Under the pieces are notes generated by a model. It was not told the DNA's origin, searched no databases, and worked only from the letters and a program-made list of their open reading frames with translations. The position numbers and the translations under genes are program-made. A stretch of 64,000 bases of DNA from Alistipes muris. GTDB taxonomy: Bacteria > Bacteroidota > Bacteroidia > Bacteroidales > Rikenellaceae. Below, piece after piece: positions 8,185 through 17,076 of this stretch; within the stretch, counting starts at the first letter, position 1; each line of letters starts with the position of its first letter. Location of the stretch: NCBI RefSeq assembly GCF_943193205.1, contig NZ_CALPDD010000007.1, positions 61,600 through 125,599 on the forward strand, given 5' to 3'.

Positions 8185-9528
8185 CTATTTATTTCGATAA
8201 TATTCGAGCATCCGTATCTTGAACAGATATTCGTATTTGGCTTGCAGGAGTTGCGACCGGGCTTTGACTGCCGCAGTAACGGCAGCATTGTAATCGGTAA
8301 TCGTAGCAACACCGAGGTCGTATTTGCGGCCGACCTGCCGGGCCGCTTCTTCGGCCGATTCGACATAGCGTTGCACCCCGAGATAGCGGGCCCATGCCGT
8401 GCGGGCATCGATCAGCGCCTGTGCAACCTCTTTGGCTACCTGCTTCTCGACGGTTTGCAATGCATATTCTGCTTGTCGGACGGCCAGTTTCTGGCGCTGT
8501 ACGTTTTTGCGGGTCGTGAGTTTGCCGAATATCGGGATATTGAGCGACAGCGATACATAACTGCTCGCGTTGTCCTTGTACTGCTCGAAGAACGGATAAG
8601 CCTCGTAGCGATAGGTACCGTCCGGATTCCGGAACATCTTCTGCCGGGCATCCGAATAACTGGAACCATAACCTGCCGAAAGCGAGATAGTCGGCCAATA
8701 GGCTGCCCGTGCGATTTGCAGGCTGCGACGGGCGAGATCGATGCCGACACGCGCCGATTCCACTTCGGGCAGCGACTGTACAGCATCGAGAATAGCTGCC
8801 GGTTCGTCTGTCATGCCGTTACGGACAAGTTCGGAAACATCGGGGGCTGCCGTGCGGAACGATGTATAATCATCGATTTCGAGGAGCTGGCAGAGGTTCA
8901 GTCGTGCGATGTCATAATTGTTGCGGGCGGTCAGCACATCGTTCTCTGCATCGGCCAGCTGCGATTGGATTTGAAGCAGATCGGCCATCGTTACCTTATG
9001 CGCCTCGACTTTTTTTGCGGTTTTCTCCACCTGCACCTTCAGCTCGGAAACGACTTGCTCGGCATCGCGGATCGTCTCCTCAGCACACAAAATTTCTAAA
9101 TAATAAGCCGTAATATTCAGCCGTACATCGTTGCGCGTTTGCTCTACGGAGAGCAGCGACGAACGAAGGTCGAGTTGGGCCCGTTTGAGATTGTACATGT
9201 TCCGCAGGCCGCTGAATACGGTTATGTTCGCCCCTATGGAGGTACTGTTGCCACCGACGGTTTGCTGTTCGACGAACTCGTAGGTCGTAGGGTCGAGCAC
9301 ACGGCCCGTCGAAAGCGAATAACTGCTCGACGCTGAAATATCGGGCGCATAGCTCCACTTCGATTCCGAGAGTGCAATACGCTTCTCCTCAGCCGCGAGC
9401 TCCTGCGCCTTGATTTCGATATTGTGCTCGTAAGCATAGGCGATGCACTCGTCCAGCGTCCAGCAATGCTCTTGTGCATGCCCGGCAACGGATGCGAATA
9501 AGGTGAATAAGACGATTAGCAAACGCAT
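8185..9528 (-). CDS. TolC-family outer membrane channel of peptide exporter
   Basis: 447 aa from the ATG at 9528, which gives a clean signal peptide (MRLLIVLFTLFASVAGHAQ). I reject the ATG at 9630 because the extra codons lie over a leftover hlyD 3' end in another frame. The mature part begins WTLDECIAYAYEHNIEIKA, the usual TolC opening, and shows the two-fold repeat of long helices plus barrel strands (second half begins near VESARVGIDLARRSLQIAR). It would form the outer-membrane duct for the HlyD/ABC exporter encoded upstream. It lies downstream of the radical SAM gene and is followed by the RteC-like gene. Confidence 0.88.
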   Translation of the reverse strand: MRLLIVLFTLFASVAGHAQEHCWTLDECIAYAYEHNIEIKAQELAAEEKRIALSESKWSYAPDISASSSYSLSTGRVLDPTTYEFVEQQTVGGNSTSIGANITVFSGLRNMYNLKRAQLDLRSSLLSVEQTRNDVRLNITAYYLEILCAEETIRDAEQVVSELKVQVEKTAKKVEAHKVTMADLLQIQSQLADAENDVLTARNNYDIARLNLCQLLEIDDYTSFRTAAPDVSELVRNGMTDEPAAILDAVQSLPEVESARVGIDLARRSLQIARAAYWPTISLSAGYGSSYSDARQKMFRNPDGTYRYEAYPFFEQYKDNASSYVSLSLNIPIFGKLTTRKNVQRQKLAVRQAEYALQTVEKQVAKEVAQALIDARTAWARYLGVQRYVESAEEAARQVGRKYDLGVATITDYNAAVTAAVKARSQLLQAKYEYLFKIRMLEYYRNK

Positions 9529-9532
9529 AACA

Positions 9533-9589
9533 TTACCGGTTTTTGAAGAGTGAGACAACGGATTGGACGAAGCGTTCGTCCGGACGCAT
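9533..9589 (-). pseudogene. Leftover 3' end of a second hlyD gene
   Basis: In one minus-strand frame this 57-bp stretch encodes MRPDERFVQSVVSLFKNR and a stop. The intact HlyD at 13483-14793 ends MRLIERFVQPVVSLFKNR: 15 of 18 residues agree. The stop is followed after four bases by the tolC ATG. This suggests hlyD once ran straight into tolC and that the TonB-receptor/precursor/radical SAM block was put between them, leaving a duplicated hlyD end. Confidence 0.75.
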
Positions 9590-9626
9590 AGCAGTAAGAG
9601 CACCGATACGGAAAAGATCATTTTTC

Positions 9627-10925
9627 TCATTCGGACTTGTTCATGCGGGTAAACTTATACAATGAGTTAATCCGAGATATTGCAAGATCGTCCTTATAAT
9701 TCGGATAGTTCGAGCAAAGACATTTGTCGTTTCCCCGTTCGATTCTTTTTTGAGTACATAAATTACATATAGGAAAAACTTTGCATTCCAAACATTCCGG
9801 ATTGGAAAAACGACTTTCCATTCTCAAGCGATAGCGATCATTATGAAGAATCGTGCCATCCGATTGCAATATGCCTTCCTTGTTGATCTCAGTGAATTCC
9901 CGTGCGGTGCATTGATATATGTCTCCGTTATAATTTATTACGAAAGAATTCTTTTTGTCCGCATAGCATCTGCTGGAATCCATTGTCGGAGTGTAATAAC
10001 GGCCCCCTATGTTATTGATTCTTGCTTCCAGTTTTTCGATGATCTCCGATGCTTTTCCGTTTTCGGCATCTTGCCAAACCTGCTGGAAAGCAATTTTCAG
10101 GGTTTCGGGGTATTGCTTTAGTAAAGGCGCAATATCATTTATAAAATCAGAAAACGACTCAGCGGAATCGCGAGTATAGTTGCATCTGGCCGTAACATGA
10201 AAATTTTTAGACAATGCGTATTTCAGATTGGCCAATATGGTATCGTATGTTCCTTCCCTATTATAAGTGTGTTTGATGGAATCGTGCACTTTTCTACTTC
10301 CATCGAACGGTATTTGAAAGGAAACGTTCCGGCCATAACCATACAAAATGTCGCAAAGATCTCGGGCTAAAAGCACGGCATTGGTTGTAAAACTGAAAGA
10401 AAAATCAGCGTCATGTCTTTTACATAATTCATTTGTGTATTGTATCAGCGGATTCACACATTTGTTGAAGCCTAAAAGAGGTTCGCCGCCGAAAAAACTC
10501 AAATGCAGGGATTTTGCCTTGTGTTCCGCAAAAATAGACTGCAATAATTTGCATATCGAATCCATTGTTTCTGATGACATCATGCTGTGTGCGAGATGTT
10601 CTTCGTAGCAATACCAGCATTTGAGATTGCAGTTCATTGTCGGATTGATTGTAATCGAATACTCCCGCTCATCATCGAATTCTCGTTCTAATGAAGAGAT
10701 GAACTCTTGAACTTCATCCGAATCATCAGCAACAATAAATTTTTTCTGTGCCAAATAGTTGAACAAAGAGGGATGAATGTTCTCAATAGAGTCGACCGAT
10801 TCCTCATTATCTCGGATCAAAGCGACAACTTGAGATGTGCAAATCATAATTGAATCATACAAACTGTTGTAAACGATGAATCGGTCTTCATCATTGAAGA
10901 AAAGAGTGTATTTGCTTAATTTCAT
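9627..10925 (-). CDS. Radical SAM/SPASM peptide maturase
   Basis: 432 aa from the ATG at 10925. The radical SAM cluster motif CNLKCWYC gives Cys99, 103 and 106; SFFGGEPLLGF is the SAM-binding glycine motif. The C-terminal third has SPASM-type cysteines (SRCYAD, YQCTARE, CLECKVFPICNLC, KCLCSNY) for auxiliary Fe-S clusters. Such enzymes modify ribosomally made peptides, often at Cys or by carbon crosslinks. The substrate is most likely the Cys-rich GG-leader peptide encoded 54 bp upstream. An N-terminal region of about 85 aa may be the leader-binding part. The gene is visibly more AT-rich than hlyD and the TonB-receptor gene, pointing to separate acquisition. Confidence 0.88.
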   Translation of the reverse strand: MKLSKYTLFFNDEDRFIVYNSLYDSIMICTSQVVALIRDNEESVDSIENIHPSLFNYLAQKKFIVADDSDEVQEFISSLEREFDDEREYSITINPTMNCNLKCWYCYEEHLAHSMMSSETMDSICKLLQSIFAEHKAKSLHLSFFGGEPLLGFNKCVNPLIQYTNELCKRHDADFSFSFTTNAVLLARDLCDILYGYGRNVSFQIPFDGSRKVHDSIKHTYNREGTYDTILANLKYALSKNFHVTARCNYTRDSAESFSDFINDIAPLLKQYPETLKIAFQQVWQDAENGKASEIIEKLEARINNIGGRYYTPTMDSSRCYADKKNSFVINYNGDIYQCTAREFTEINKEGILQSDGTILHNDRYRLRMESRFSNPECLECKVFPICNLCTQKRIERGNDKCLCSNYPNYKDDLAISRINSLYKFTRMNKSE

Positions 10926-10940
10926 ATAATTTCCCCGATA

Positions 10941-10965
10941 AAGGCACTCCCGAAAGGAGTGCCTT
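10941..10965 (-). other. Strong hairpin between precursor and radical SAM genes
   Basis: AAGGCACTCC and GGAGTGCCTT form a perfect 10-bp stem around a 5-nt loop. No T-run follows on the minus strand. It probably stabilises or separates the precursor message so the peptide is made in excess of the enzyme. Confidence 0.7.
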
Positions 10966-10978
10966 GTCAAATAATGAT

Positions 10979-11242
10979 TTAACACAGACGGTTAGGTACG
11001 CATGTCGCATTGATTTGGCTGCAAGTGCAGTCGCAATTCGAATTCGAGCAACCATCCGACGCTTTGTTCTTCGTACTCGAACAGTTGATGTTTTCACATT
11101 GCCCGGCCTTGTTTTTTACACGAGGGTCGATGCTGTCCGAAATAACAGGAAGATCGAGAAACCCGCCGGTCAAATGACCTTGTTCATCCCGACTCAAAGT
11201 CTGGATAACCTCTGATCGAGGCAGTTCTTCAAACTTTTTCAT
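10979..11242 (-). CDS. Cys-rich double-glycine precursor peptide
   Basis: 87 aa. The leader (MKKFEELPRSEVIQTLSRDE, ending LTGG at residue 27) is of the Bacteroidales GG type cut by C39 peptidases. The 60-residue core is Asn/Ser/Lys rich, polar, and has eight cysteines, seven of them in the last 40 residues. It is the likely substrate of the adjacent radical SAM enzyme and of the C39 exporter. Its leader differs from the three KGG precursors in the same cluster. Product activity (toxin, signal, metallophore) cannot be read from sequence. Confidence 0.75.
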   Translation of the reverse strand: MKKFEELPRSEVIQTLSRDEQGHLTGGFLDLPVISDSIDPRVKNKAGQCENINCSSTKNKASDGCSNSNCDCTCSQINATCVPNRLC

Positions 11243-11291
11243 AAAAAAATTTTTTAGTTTACCTACTCTTTCAAGGATTTTCGGTTTCCTC

Positions 11292-13481
11292 CTATTTGTA
11301 TTCGTTTTTGATTTCTTGAAGGGTTCGGGTGCGTTTGGGTTGGCTCGTTCCGCGGTAATTGTTGAAGATGTAGCTCACGGAGAAGCGGAAAGAGCGGGTG
11401 CTGGAGAGGTATTTCATTCGGGAGATGTACGTTTCTTCGCGGTTCCAAGTATCGACGACGTTTGTGTTCGCGATGATATTTATGCAGGCCAGTTCCGCAT
11501 GAATCCGGTTCTTGAACAACCGGGCGTAGATAGAAGCATTCAGAGCATAGGTTGCGTTGTGGCGGTATTCCAGCTTCTTGTGCGGTGTCGTTGCATTGAA
11601 ACTTATGGTCATGCCGCAACTTTCCGCAAAACGGATGGAATTTGTAAGGTAGATGCCTATCCCGCGGGTCGTGATGTTCGTTTCCCGATAGGCATAACGT
11701 GTGTGGTACCCGGAAAGGTTCCAGTTGACATGCAGCCATCGGCTCATCCGAGCAGTATAGTAAAGATCGAGACTGTGCGAGGATTGCATCGCGCAGTTTT
11801 CGGGGCGTGTGAAAGTTTGCTGCGAGTCATCGGGGTCGATGAATATCAGACTTTCGACCAGGTCGGTGCCCCGCGAATGGTTGTAGCCCAGCGTCCACTT
11901 CTCGCGCAGGGTCAACACCGCCCCGAGATCGTATCCGTGCGAGGGCGTCAGATCGGGATTACCTATGCGGTAGGTGTACTCCGTTTCACGCACTTTCAAA
12001 GGCGAAAGCAGTTCGTAGGGGATGTACCCGTCGTCGCGCGTGTAGTCCACGGAGAAAGAAGTACCCTTTTCCGGTTCGATTGCATAGGAGACGGAAATGT
12101 TGGGAATCAGGCGCAAATAGTCTTTCCGGTGCCAGCGATCGTCGCCGGCCGTGAAATGGTCGATGCGATCCCATTGCAGACGCAGTCCGGTACACAGATC
12201 GAAGTTTTTCCAAGAGCCGTTGAATTCAGTATAGAGTGCAGTGCCCTGTCCCCGATAGCGGAAAAGACTTTTTTCGGTTTCGGCAGGCTGTCCGGCATCG
12301 GTGGTTTCGGAGCTGCGTCGCATGCCGTAACGGTAGTATTCGGCGCCGGTATTCAACGACATTGATTCGTGGAAACATTGCACCCAGTCGACTTTGCTGC
12401 GGAAAAGATCGGTCGAGGGATGCATTTCTTCGTGGGTGTGGCCGGGCGCATCGTCGTCCGTACGGCTATCATAGCCATATTTCTTGTCGGTCGTATGACG
12501 CAGGTAGTCGGCATTGACTTTCAGTTCGGAGCCGAGCGAATCGATGCGGAACAGATACGAGGCGGTCGCCTGCCATGCAATGTCGTCGAGCATTCCGCGC
12601 GATTCGTAATGCGTCTGCGATGTTGATACTTTCGGAGCGGACGGACAGCTCGTGCTGCGGGAAATCATCTTCGGCGTACTCGACGCATAGCTGAAGTTGC
12701 CCGAGAATCCTACGCTGTGGCGTGTCGTCGCTTCGTAGAGCAGATTGAACCGCTCCGTGACCGTATGATGCAGAGTTCGCTCCTCTTCGTCGGAAACAAT
12801 TTCCAACGGAACAGGCCGTTCGTATTCCGAGTGTTTGCCGTAGCGGTGCACTTCGTTGAAATAACGATAAGCGGCGTAGTTATAGAGGTTGAACTTGCCG
12901 TATTTCATCCCTACGGGCATGTCGAACGATATGTTGCTGAACCCGTCGTCCCGCACTGCCACCGCAACATTCACATTGCCCATATAACCGCCGTCCGAGA
13001 GCCGGCGCAGACGGACACGCAACTCGGCACCTCGCTCAGCGGCATCCTGTGCGCCGGAGGAAGCTCTTCGGACTTCGACCGAGCTGATATTCTCGGCCAG
13101 CAGCGCGTTCAATTCGGCTGCCGAAGCCGGCCGATCGTCGATAAAGATAGCTATGACGTCCCTTCCGTCGACCTTGTATGTGCCATTGTCGCGTCGCAAG
13201 CCCGGCAGCAGAGGCAGCACCTCACCCAAGAAACGATTTTTAGCCAAGGGGTTGCCGGCAAGCGATACCGTGTAACGCCCGGCCTGCAGTTCGATGAACC
13301 GATGCTTTATGACGACTTCGTCGATGCGGATCGTCGAATCGGCAGCTTCGTACGGGCCGGCATTAGCGGGTACTTCTTCGTTGGCGCTTTGATCGCATGC
13401 TTCGCTGTTCTGACCATAAGCCGTGCCGCAGGCGACAAGCAGAAAGAGCAGAATAAACCGTAGGAGGAAGGTTGTTAACAT
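11292..13481 (-). CDS. TonB-dependent-receptor-like outer membrane barrel 1
   Basis: 729 aa from the ATG at 13481, one base after the hlyD stop, so translation is coupled. Signal peptide up to about residue 24. A plug-like region follows without the usual carboxypeptidase-regulatory beta-sandwich (IDEVVIKHRFIELQAGRY, GRDVIAIFIDDRPASAAEL). Then comes a long aromatic barrel with alternating strands, ending SFRFSVSYIFNNYRG. It resembles the outer membrane beta-barrel family found beside GLPGLI genes. Here it may export, receive or give immunity to the peptides. Being in the exporter operon ties it to them. Confidence 0.8.
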   Translation of the reverse strand: MLTTFLLRFILLFLLVACGTAYGQNSEACDQSANEEVPANAGPYEAADSTIRIDEVVIKHRFIELQAGRYTVSLAGNPLAKNRFLGEVLPLLPGLRRDNGTYKVDGRDVIAIFIDDRPASAAELNALLAENISSVEVRRASSGAQDAAERGAELRVRLRRLSDGGYMGNVNVAVAVRDDGFSNISFDMPVGMKYGKFNLYNYAAYRYFNEVHRYGKHSEYERPVPLEIVSDEEERTLHHTVTERFNLLYEATTRHSVGFSGNFSYASSTPKMISRSTSCPSAPKVSTSQTHYESRGMLDDIAWQATASYLFRIDSLGSELKVNADYLRHTTDKKYGYDSRTDDDAPGHTHEEMHPSTDLFRSKVDWVQCFHESMSLNTGAEYYRYGMRRSSETTDAGQPAETEKSLFRYRGQGTALYTEFNGSWKNFDLCTGLRLQWDRIDHFTAGDDRWHRKDYLRLIPNISVSYAIEPEKGTSFSVDYTRDDGYIPYELLSPLKVRETEYTYRIGNPDLTPSHGYDLGAVLTLREKWTLGYNHSRGTDLVESLIFIDPDDSQQTFTRPENCAMQSSHSLDLYYTARMSRWLHVNWNLSGYHTRYAYRETNITTRGIGIYLTNSIRFAESCGMTISFNATTPHKKLEYRHNATYALNASIYARLFKNRIHAELACINIIANTNVVDTWNREETYISRMKYLSSTRSFRFSVSYIFNNYRGTSQPKRTRTLQEIKNEYK

Positions 13482-13482
13482 C

Positions 13483-14793
13483 TTACCGGTTTTTAAAGAG
13501 TGAAACGACAGGCTGGACGAAGCGTTCGATGAGCCGCATGTCGTCGGTGATGATTTCGGCCGAACCATCCATCTGCTGAATCATCGGAAGATCGCGCTTG
13601 TAAGTGGTAGTCATACCCTCCGGAAAAATGACCTCGGCGAGATAGACGATCGCTGTACCGTTCGCTGTCTGCACCTGCTCAGGAACGGCCGACAACGACC
13701 GGATGCGACCGCGCAACACTCCGAACTCCATATAAGGATAACCGTTCAGCTTCACGTTGACGGTCTGTCCGTTTTTCACTTTACCGAAGCCGGCCGAGGA
13801 AATTTGCAGGCGTCCGATCACCTCGGTCGTACCGTCGGCAACGATGCTGGCGATTTTATCGCCCACGGCGACATGCTGGTTCTTGCTCCAATAATTCATC
13901 AACGTTACACGGCCTGCCGCCGGAGCCTCCAAGACATACTGCTGTTTCCATTGTGCGATTTGAGCCGTCAACTGCTGATAACTTTGGGTAAGACTGCGTT
14001 CATATTCCGCAATTTCATTTTCCTGTTGGATTGTCAACTCGATGATTTGTTGCTCGGCTTGGATAATTTGTAGCTCGGTAGAGGTGAGTGAAGCGTCGAA
14101 TCCGGCTTTAGAGTTCTGCTTGGAAAGGTAGTTTTGCGCCGTTGTCTCGAAGTCGGCCGAGGAGATGACGGCTTCGGACAGCAGCACCGAATCGCGCTCC
14201 AACATGCGATGTCCATAGTCGAGGTCTTTTATCAGCAGGCGCCGTTGCTTTTCGAGTTTGGCGTAATATTCGCGGTTCTTGGCGATCTGTCGGGAGAGCA
14301 ACTGCTTCTTCTGTGCGATGTTGTCAACAGCGAGGTAATGCCGATAATCGCGGCATCGGTTCTGGAAATCAGCGAAGGTACTCTGCAACTCTCCGAGCTG
14401 GTATGTTTCGTCGAGCCACGGAAGAGCAATCATTTCAGCCGGAGACAAAGAATCTGCGGCAGCGAGACGTGCAGACAGGCACTCTACATCACGCCACGAA
14501 GCAGCATTGCGGAGCACGGCGACAAGGTGCCCTTTCTCGACCGACTCTCCGTCGGCGACGCACAAAGTGTCGATCAGTCCGTCGTAACGTGCGACGAGGT
14601 CGGCCGGCGGATTCAGGGTTGTAATGGAAGTCGGAGCTTCGATCAAGTCGGGATACTTGACGAACCAGCATCCGACAAGAATGCCGACAAAAATAGCCAG
14701 CACAACCGTGATACCCCAGCGCACCACCCACGCCGGAGCCTTGCCCATAATGGCCTGAACCTCCTCGCTGTAAAAATTATCTCGTTGCGGCAT
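13483..14793 (-). CDS. HlyD-type periplasmic adaptor of peptide exporter
   Basis: 436 aa. One membrane helix near residues 25-48 (VVRWGITVVLAIFVGILVGCW). A lipoyl-like half follows (VARYDGLIDTLCVADGESVEKGHLVAVL), then a long alpha-helical hairpin (residues about 115-290) and the returning lipoyl/barrel half (LEAPAAGRVTLMNYWSKNQHV). This bridges the inner-membrane ABC exporter and TolC. It begins 13 bp after the ABC gene. Its last codons have a degraded second copy before tolC. Confidence 0.88.
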   Translation of the reverse strand: MPQRDNFYSEEVQAIMGKAPAWVVRWGITVVLAIFVGILVGCWFVKYPDLIEAPTSITTLNPPADLVARYDGLIDTLCVADGESVEKGHLVAVLRNAASWRDVECLSARLAAADSLSPAEMIALPWLDETYQLGELQSTFADFQNRCRDYRHYLAVDNIAQKKQLLSRQIAKNREYYAKLEKQRRLLIKDLDYGHRMLERDSVLLSEAVISSADFETTAQNYLSKQNSKAGFDASLTSTELQIIQAEQQIIELTIQQENEIAEYERSLTQSYQQLTAQIAQWKQQYVLEAPAAGRVTLMNYWSKNQHVAVGDKIASIVADGTTEVIGRLQISSAGFGKVKNGQTVNVKLNGYPYMEFGVLRGRIRSLSAVPEQVQTANGTAIVYLAEVIFPEGMTTTYKRDLPMIQQMDGSAEIITDDMRLIERFVQPVVSLFKNR

Positions 14794-14806
14794 GATGTTT
14801 CCTCTT

Positions 14807-17068
14807 TTAATTTCCCAATTCCAGCTGGTTTTTGACCAGCTCGTAATAATATCCTTTCTTGGACGTCAGTTCGGCGTGCGTACCTTGTTCGACGATGCGG
14901 CCGTGGTCGAGGACGAGGATATGATCGGCATTCTTCACAGTCGAAAGACGATGCGCCACGACGACGACCGTCTTATCTTTGAAAAGCTGTTCCAAACGCT
15001 CCATGATCGTCCGCTCGTTGTTGGCGTCGAGCGAATTGGTCGCCTCGTCGAAAAAGAGATACCCGGCGTCCTTGTAGGCAGCCCGGGCAATTAACAATCG
15101 CTGTTTCTGTCCGACACTCAAGCCGTGGCCGTCGGCACCGATCCTGGTATTGTAACCGAGCGGCAGTTCGTCGATGAACGAATCGATATTGGCGATAGCC
15201 GTAGCTCGCCGCACCCGCTCCATATCGGGCCGCTCGTCCGAGACGCCGATGTTATTGGCGATGGTATCGGAAAAGATGTAACCCTCCTGCATCACCGTAC
15301 CGCAGGCGCGGCGCCAACACGAAGCGTTATACTGCGAGACCTTGCGACCGTTCAGCGACACCTCGCCGCTGGCTGGCGCATAGAAACCCAGCATCATTTT
15401 GAGCATGGTGGTTTTACCCGAACCGCTGGCGCCGACGATGGCCGTAACCTTATTGGCCGGAATCGTTACCGAAACATCGTCCAGTGCTTTGGCCGAGTGC
15501 GGCCCGTCGTACTGGAACGTTACGTTGCGGAATTCGATGTCGGCATGTTCCGGTATCTCGCGGATGCGTTCCTCGTCGGCAGGTTCTTCGTCGTCCTTTT
15601 CCTGTATTTCGGATAGTCGTTCCAGCGAGATTTTGGCATCCTGCGTCGCCTGCACGAACTGGATGAACTGCGACAGCGGAGCATTCAGTTGTCCGATGAT
15701 GTATTGTAGGGCGACCATCATGCCGAGGGTCATGTCACCGCTGATAACGGCCGAAGCGGCGAGAAACGAAATGACGACGTTCTTGGTCTGATCGATGAAC
15801 GTACCGCCCACTTCCTGCGTCTGACCGAGTACAAGTCCCTTGATCGAGATTTGGAACAACCGGGCCTGGATGCGCTCCCACTCCCACCGCTTCTGTTTCT
15901 CGCAGTTGTTGAGCTTGATCTCCTGCATACCGTTGATGAGCTGCACGATGCTGCTCTGATTGGCGGCCGCCTCCTGAAAACGCATGTAATCGAGTTTGCG
16001 GCGACGCTTCATGAAGAGCAGGATCCAACCCACGTAAAGCGCACTGCCGACGAGGAATATGCCGAGAATCGTCAGATCGTAACCGCCCATGACCGCACCG
16101 TAGATGACGAACGAAATGACGGCCATGACCATGCTGAGAAGCGAACCGGTCAGAAATGTCTGGATGCGGTCGTAATCGCCGATGCGCTGCATGATGTCGC
16201 CAACCATTTTGCTGTCGAAGAAAGCGATCGGCAGACGCATGAGCTTGGCCAAGAAATCGGAAATGAGCGAAATACTGATGCGTGCGGTCATGTGAAGCAT
16301 CAACCACGAACGGATCAGGTTATTGGCCAACTGCCCCAGCACCAGCACGACCTGCGCCACAAGCATCATGACGACGAACGACAGATTGCCGGTGCCGATA
16401 CCCTTGTCGACGACCGACTGGGTGAGGAATGGCAAGACAAGGCTCAACACGCTGGCGGTGAGCATAGCCAACGTGAGCTGGATGAGGTAACTTTTATAGG
16501 GGCGGAGATAATGCAACAGCTGACCGAACCGCAAGCGCTTATCCTCGTCGCCTTTTTCCTTATAGAATGCCGGCGTCGGCTCCAAAAGCAGGGCGATGCC
16601 TTTGCTACCGGAAGTGCCGGGCAACGCAACAGGGCGTTCTGCCCGATGTTCGGAGAGGACGGCCGCAAGGTCGGGCAGCTCGCGGCTTTGCTCCCAAGCC
16701 TTGCGGAACTGAGCCTCGCTGTATTTCAACAATCCGGATGCCGGATCGGAAACCCATACCCACCACTGCCCATGCTGCCTGGCGATGCGATAGGCCACGA
16801 CGAAGTGCTGCTGGTTCCAATGGACGATGCAAGGCAAATTGGCCTCGTCGCGCAGCTGCTCCCAAGAGAGCTTGACGCCTGTCGAACGGAACCCGATAGC
16901 CTCGGCGGCATCGCTGATGCCCAACAACGAAACGCCCTCGCGCGAGATATGGCACTTCTCGCGGAGACTTTGCAACGAATAGTGCTTGCCGTAGTACTGG
17001 GCGATGATCCGCAACGACGTAGGCCCGCAATCCATCGCATCAAGCTGGGTGTAGTGGGGAAAAGGCAT
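14807..17068 (-). CDS. C39-peptidase ABC exporter (PCAT) for GG-leader peptides
   Basis: 753 aa. N-terminal C39 protease with Cys14 (DCGPTSL), His88 (NQQHFVV) and Asp108 (SDPASG). A six-helix membrane domain follows (about 185-460). The nucleotide-binding domain has Walker A GASGSGKTTM, signature LSVGQKQR and Walker B YLFFDEATNSLD. This class cuts leaders after GG while pumping the core peptide out. All four precursors in the cluster have GG leaders, and no other exporter is present, so it probably serves all of them. It is followed by hlyD and preceded 8 bp upstream by the TlpA-like gene. Confidence 0.93.
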   Translation of the reverse strand: MPFPHYTQLDAMDCGPTSLRIIAQYYGKHYSLQSLREKCHISREGVSLLGISDAAEAIGFRSTGVKLSWEQLRDEANLPCIVHWNQQHFVVAYRIARQHGQWWVWVSDPASGLLKYSEAQFRKAWEQSRELPDLAAVLSEHRAERPVALPGTSGSKGIALLLEPTPAFYKEKGDEDKRLRFGQLLHYLRPYKSYLIQLTLAMLTASVLSLVLPFLTQSVVDKGIGTGNLSFVVMMLVAQVVLVLGQLANNLIRSWLMLHMTARISISLISDFLAKLMRLPIAFFDSKMVGDIMQRIGDYDRIQTFLTGSLLSMVMAVISFVIYGAVMGGYDLTILGIFLVGSALYVGWILLFMKRRRKLDYMRFQEAAANQSSIVQLINGMQEIKLNNCEKQKRWEWERIQARLFQISIKGLVLGQTQEVGGTFIDQTKNVVISFLAASAVISGDMTLGMMVALQYIIGQLNAPLSQFIQFVQATQDAKISLERLSEIQEKDDEEPADEERIREIPEHADIEFRNVTFQYDGPHSAKALDDVSVTIPANKVTAIVGASGSGKTTMLKMMLGFYAPASGEVSLNGRKVSQYNASCWRRACGTVMQEGYIFSDTIANNIGVSDERPDMERVRRATAIANIDSFIDELPLGYNTRIGADGHGLSVGQKQRLLIARAAYKDAGYLFFDEATNSLDANNERTIMERLEQLFKDKTVVVVAHRLSTVKNADHILVLDHGRIVEQGTHAELTSKKGYYYELVKNQLELGN

Positions 17069-17076
17069 GTATGTTC

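Noticed and set aside
9529..9630. Longer TolC start at 9630 with ATGA coupling to the radical SAM stop
   Set aside because: The extra codons overlie an hlyD fossil in another frame, while the ATG at 9528 gives a proper signal peptide.
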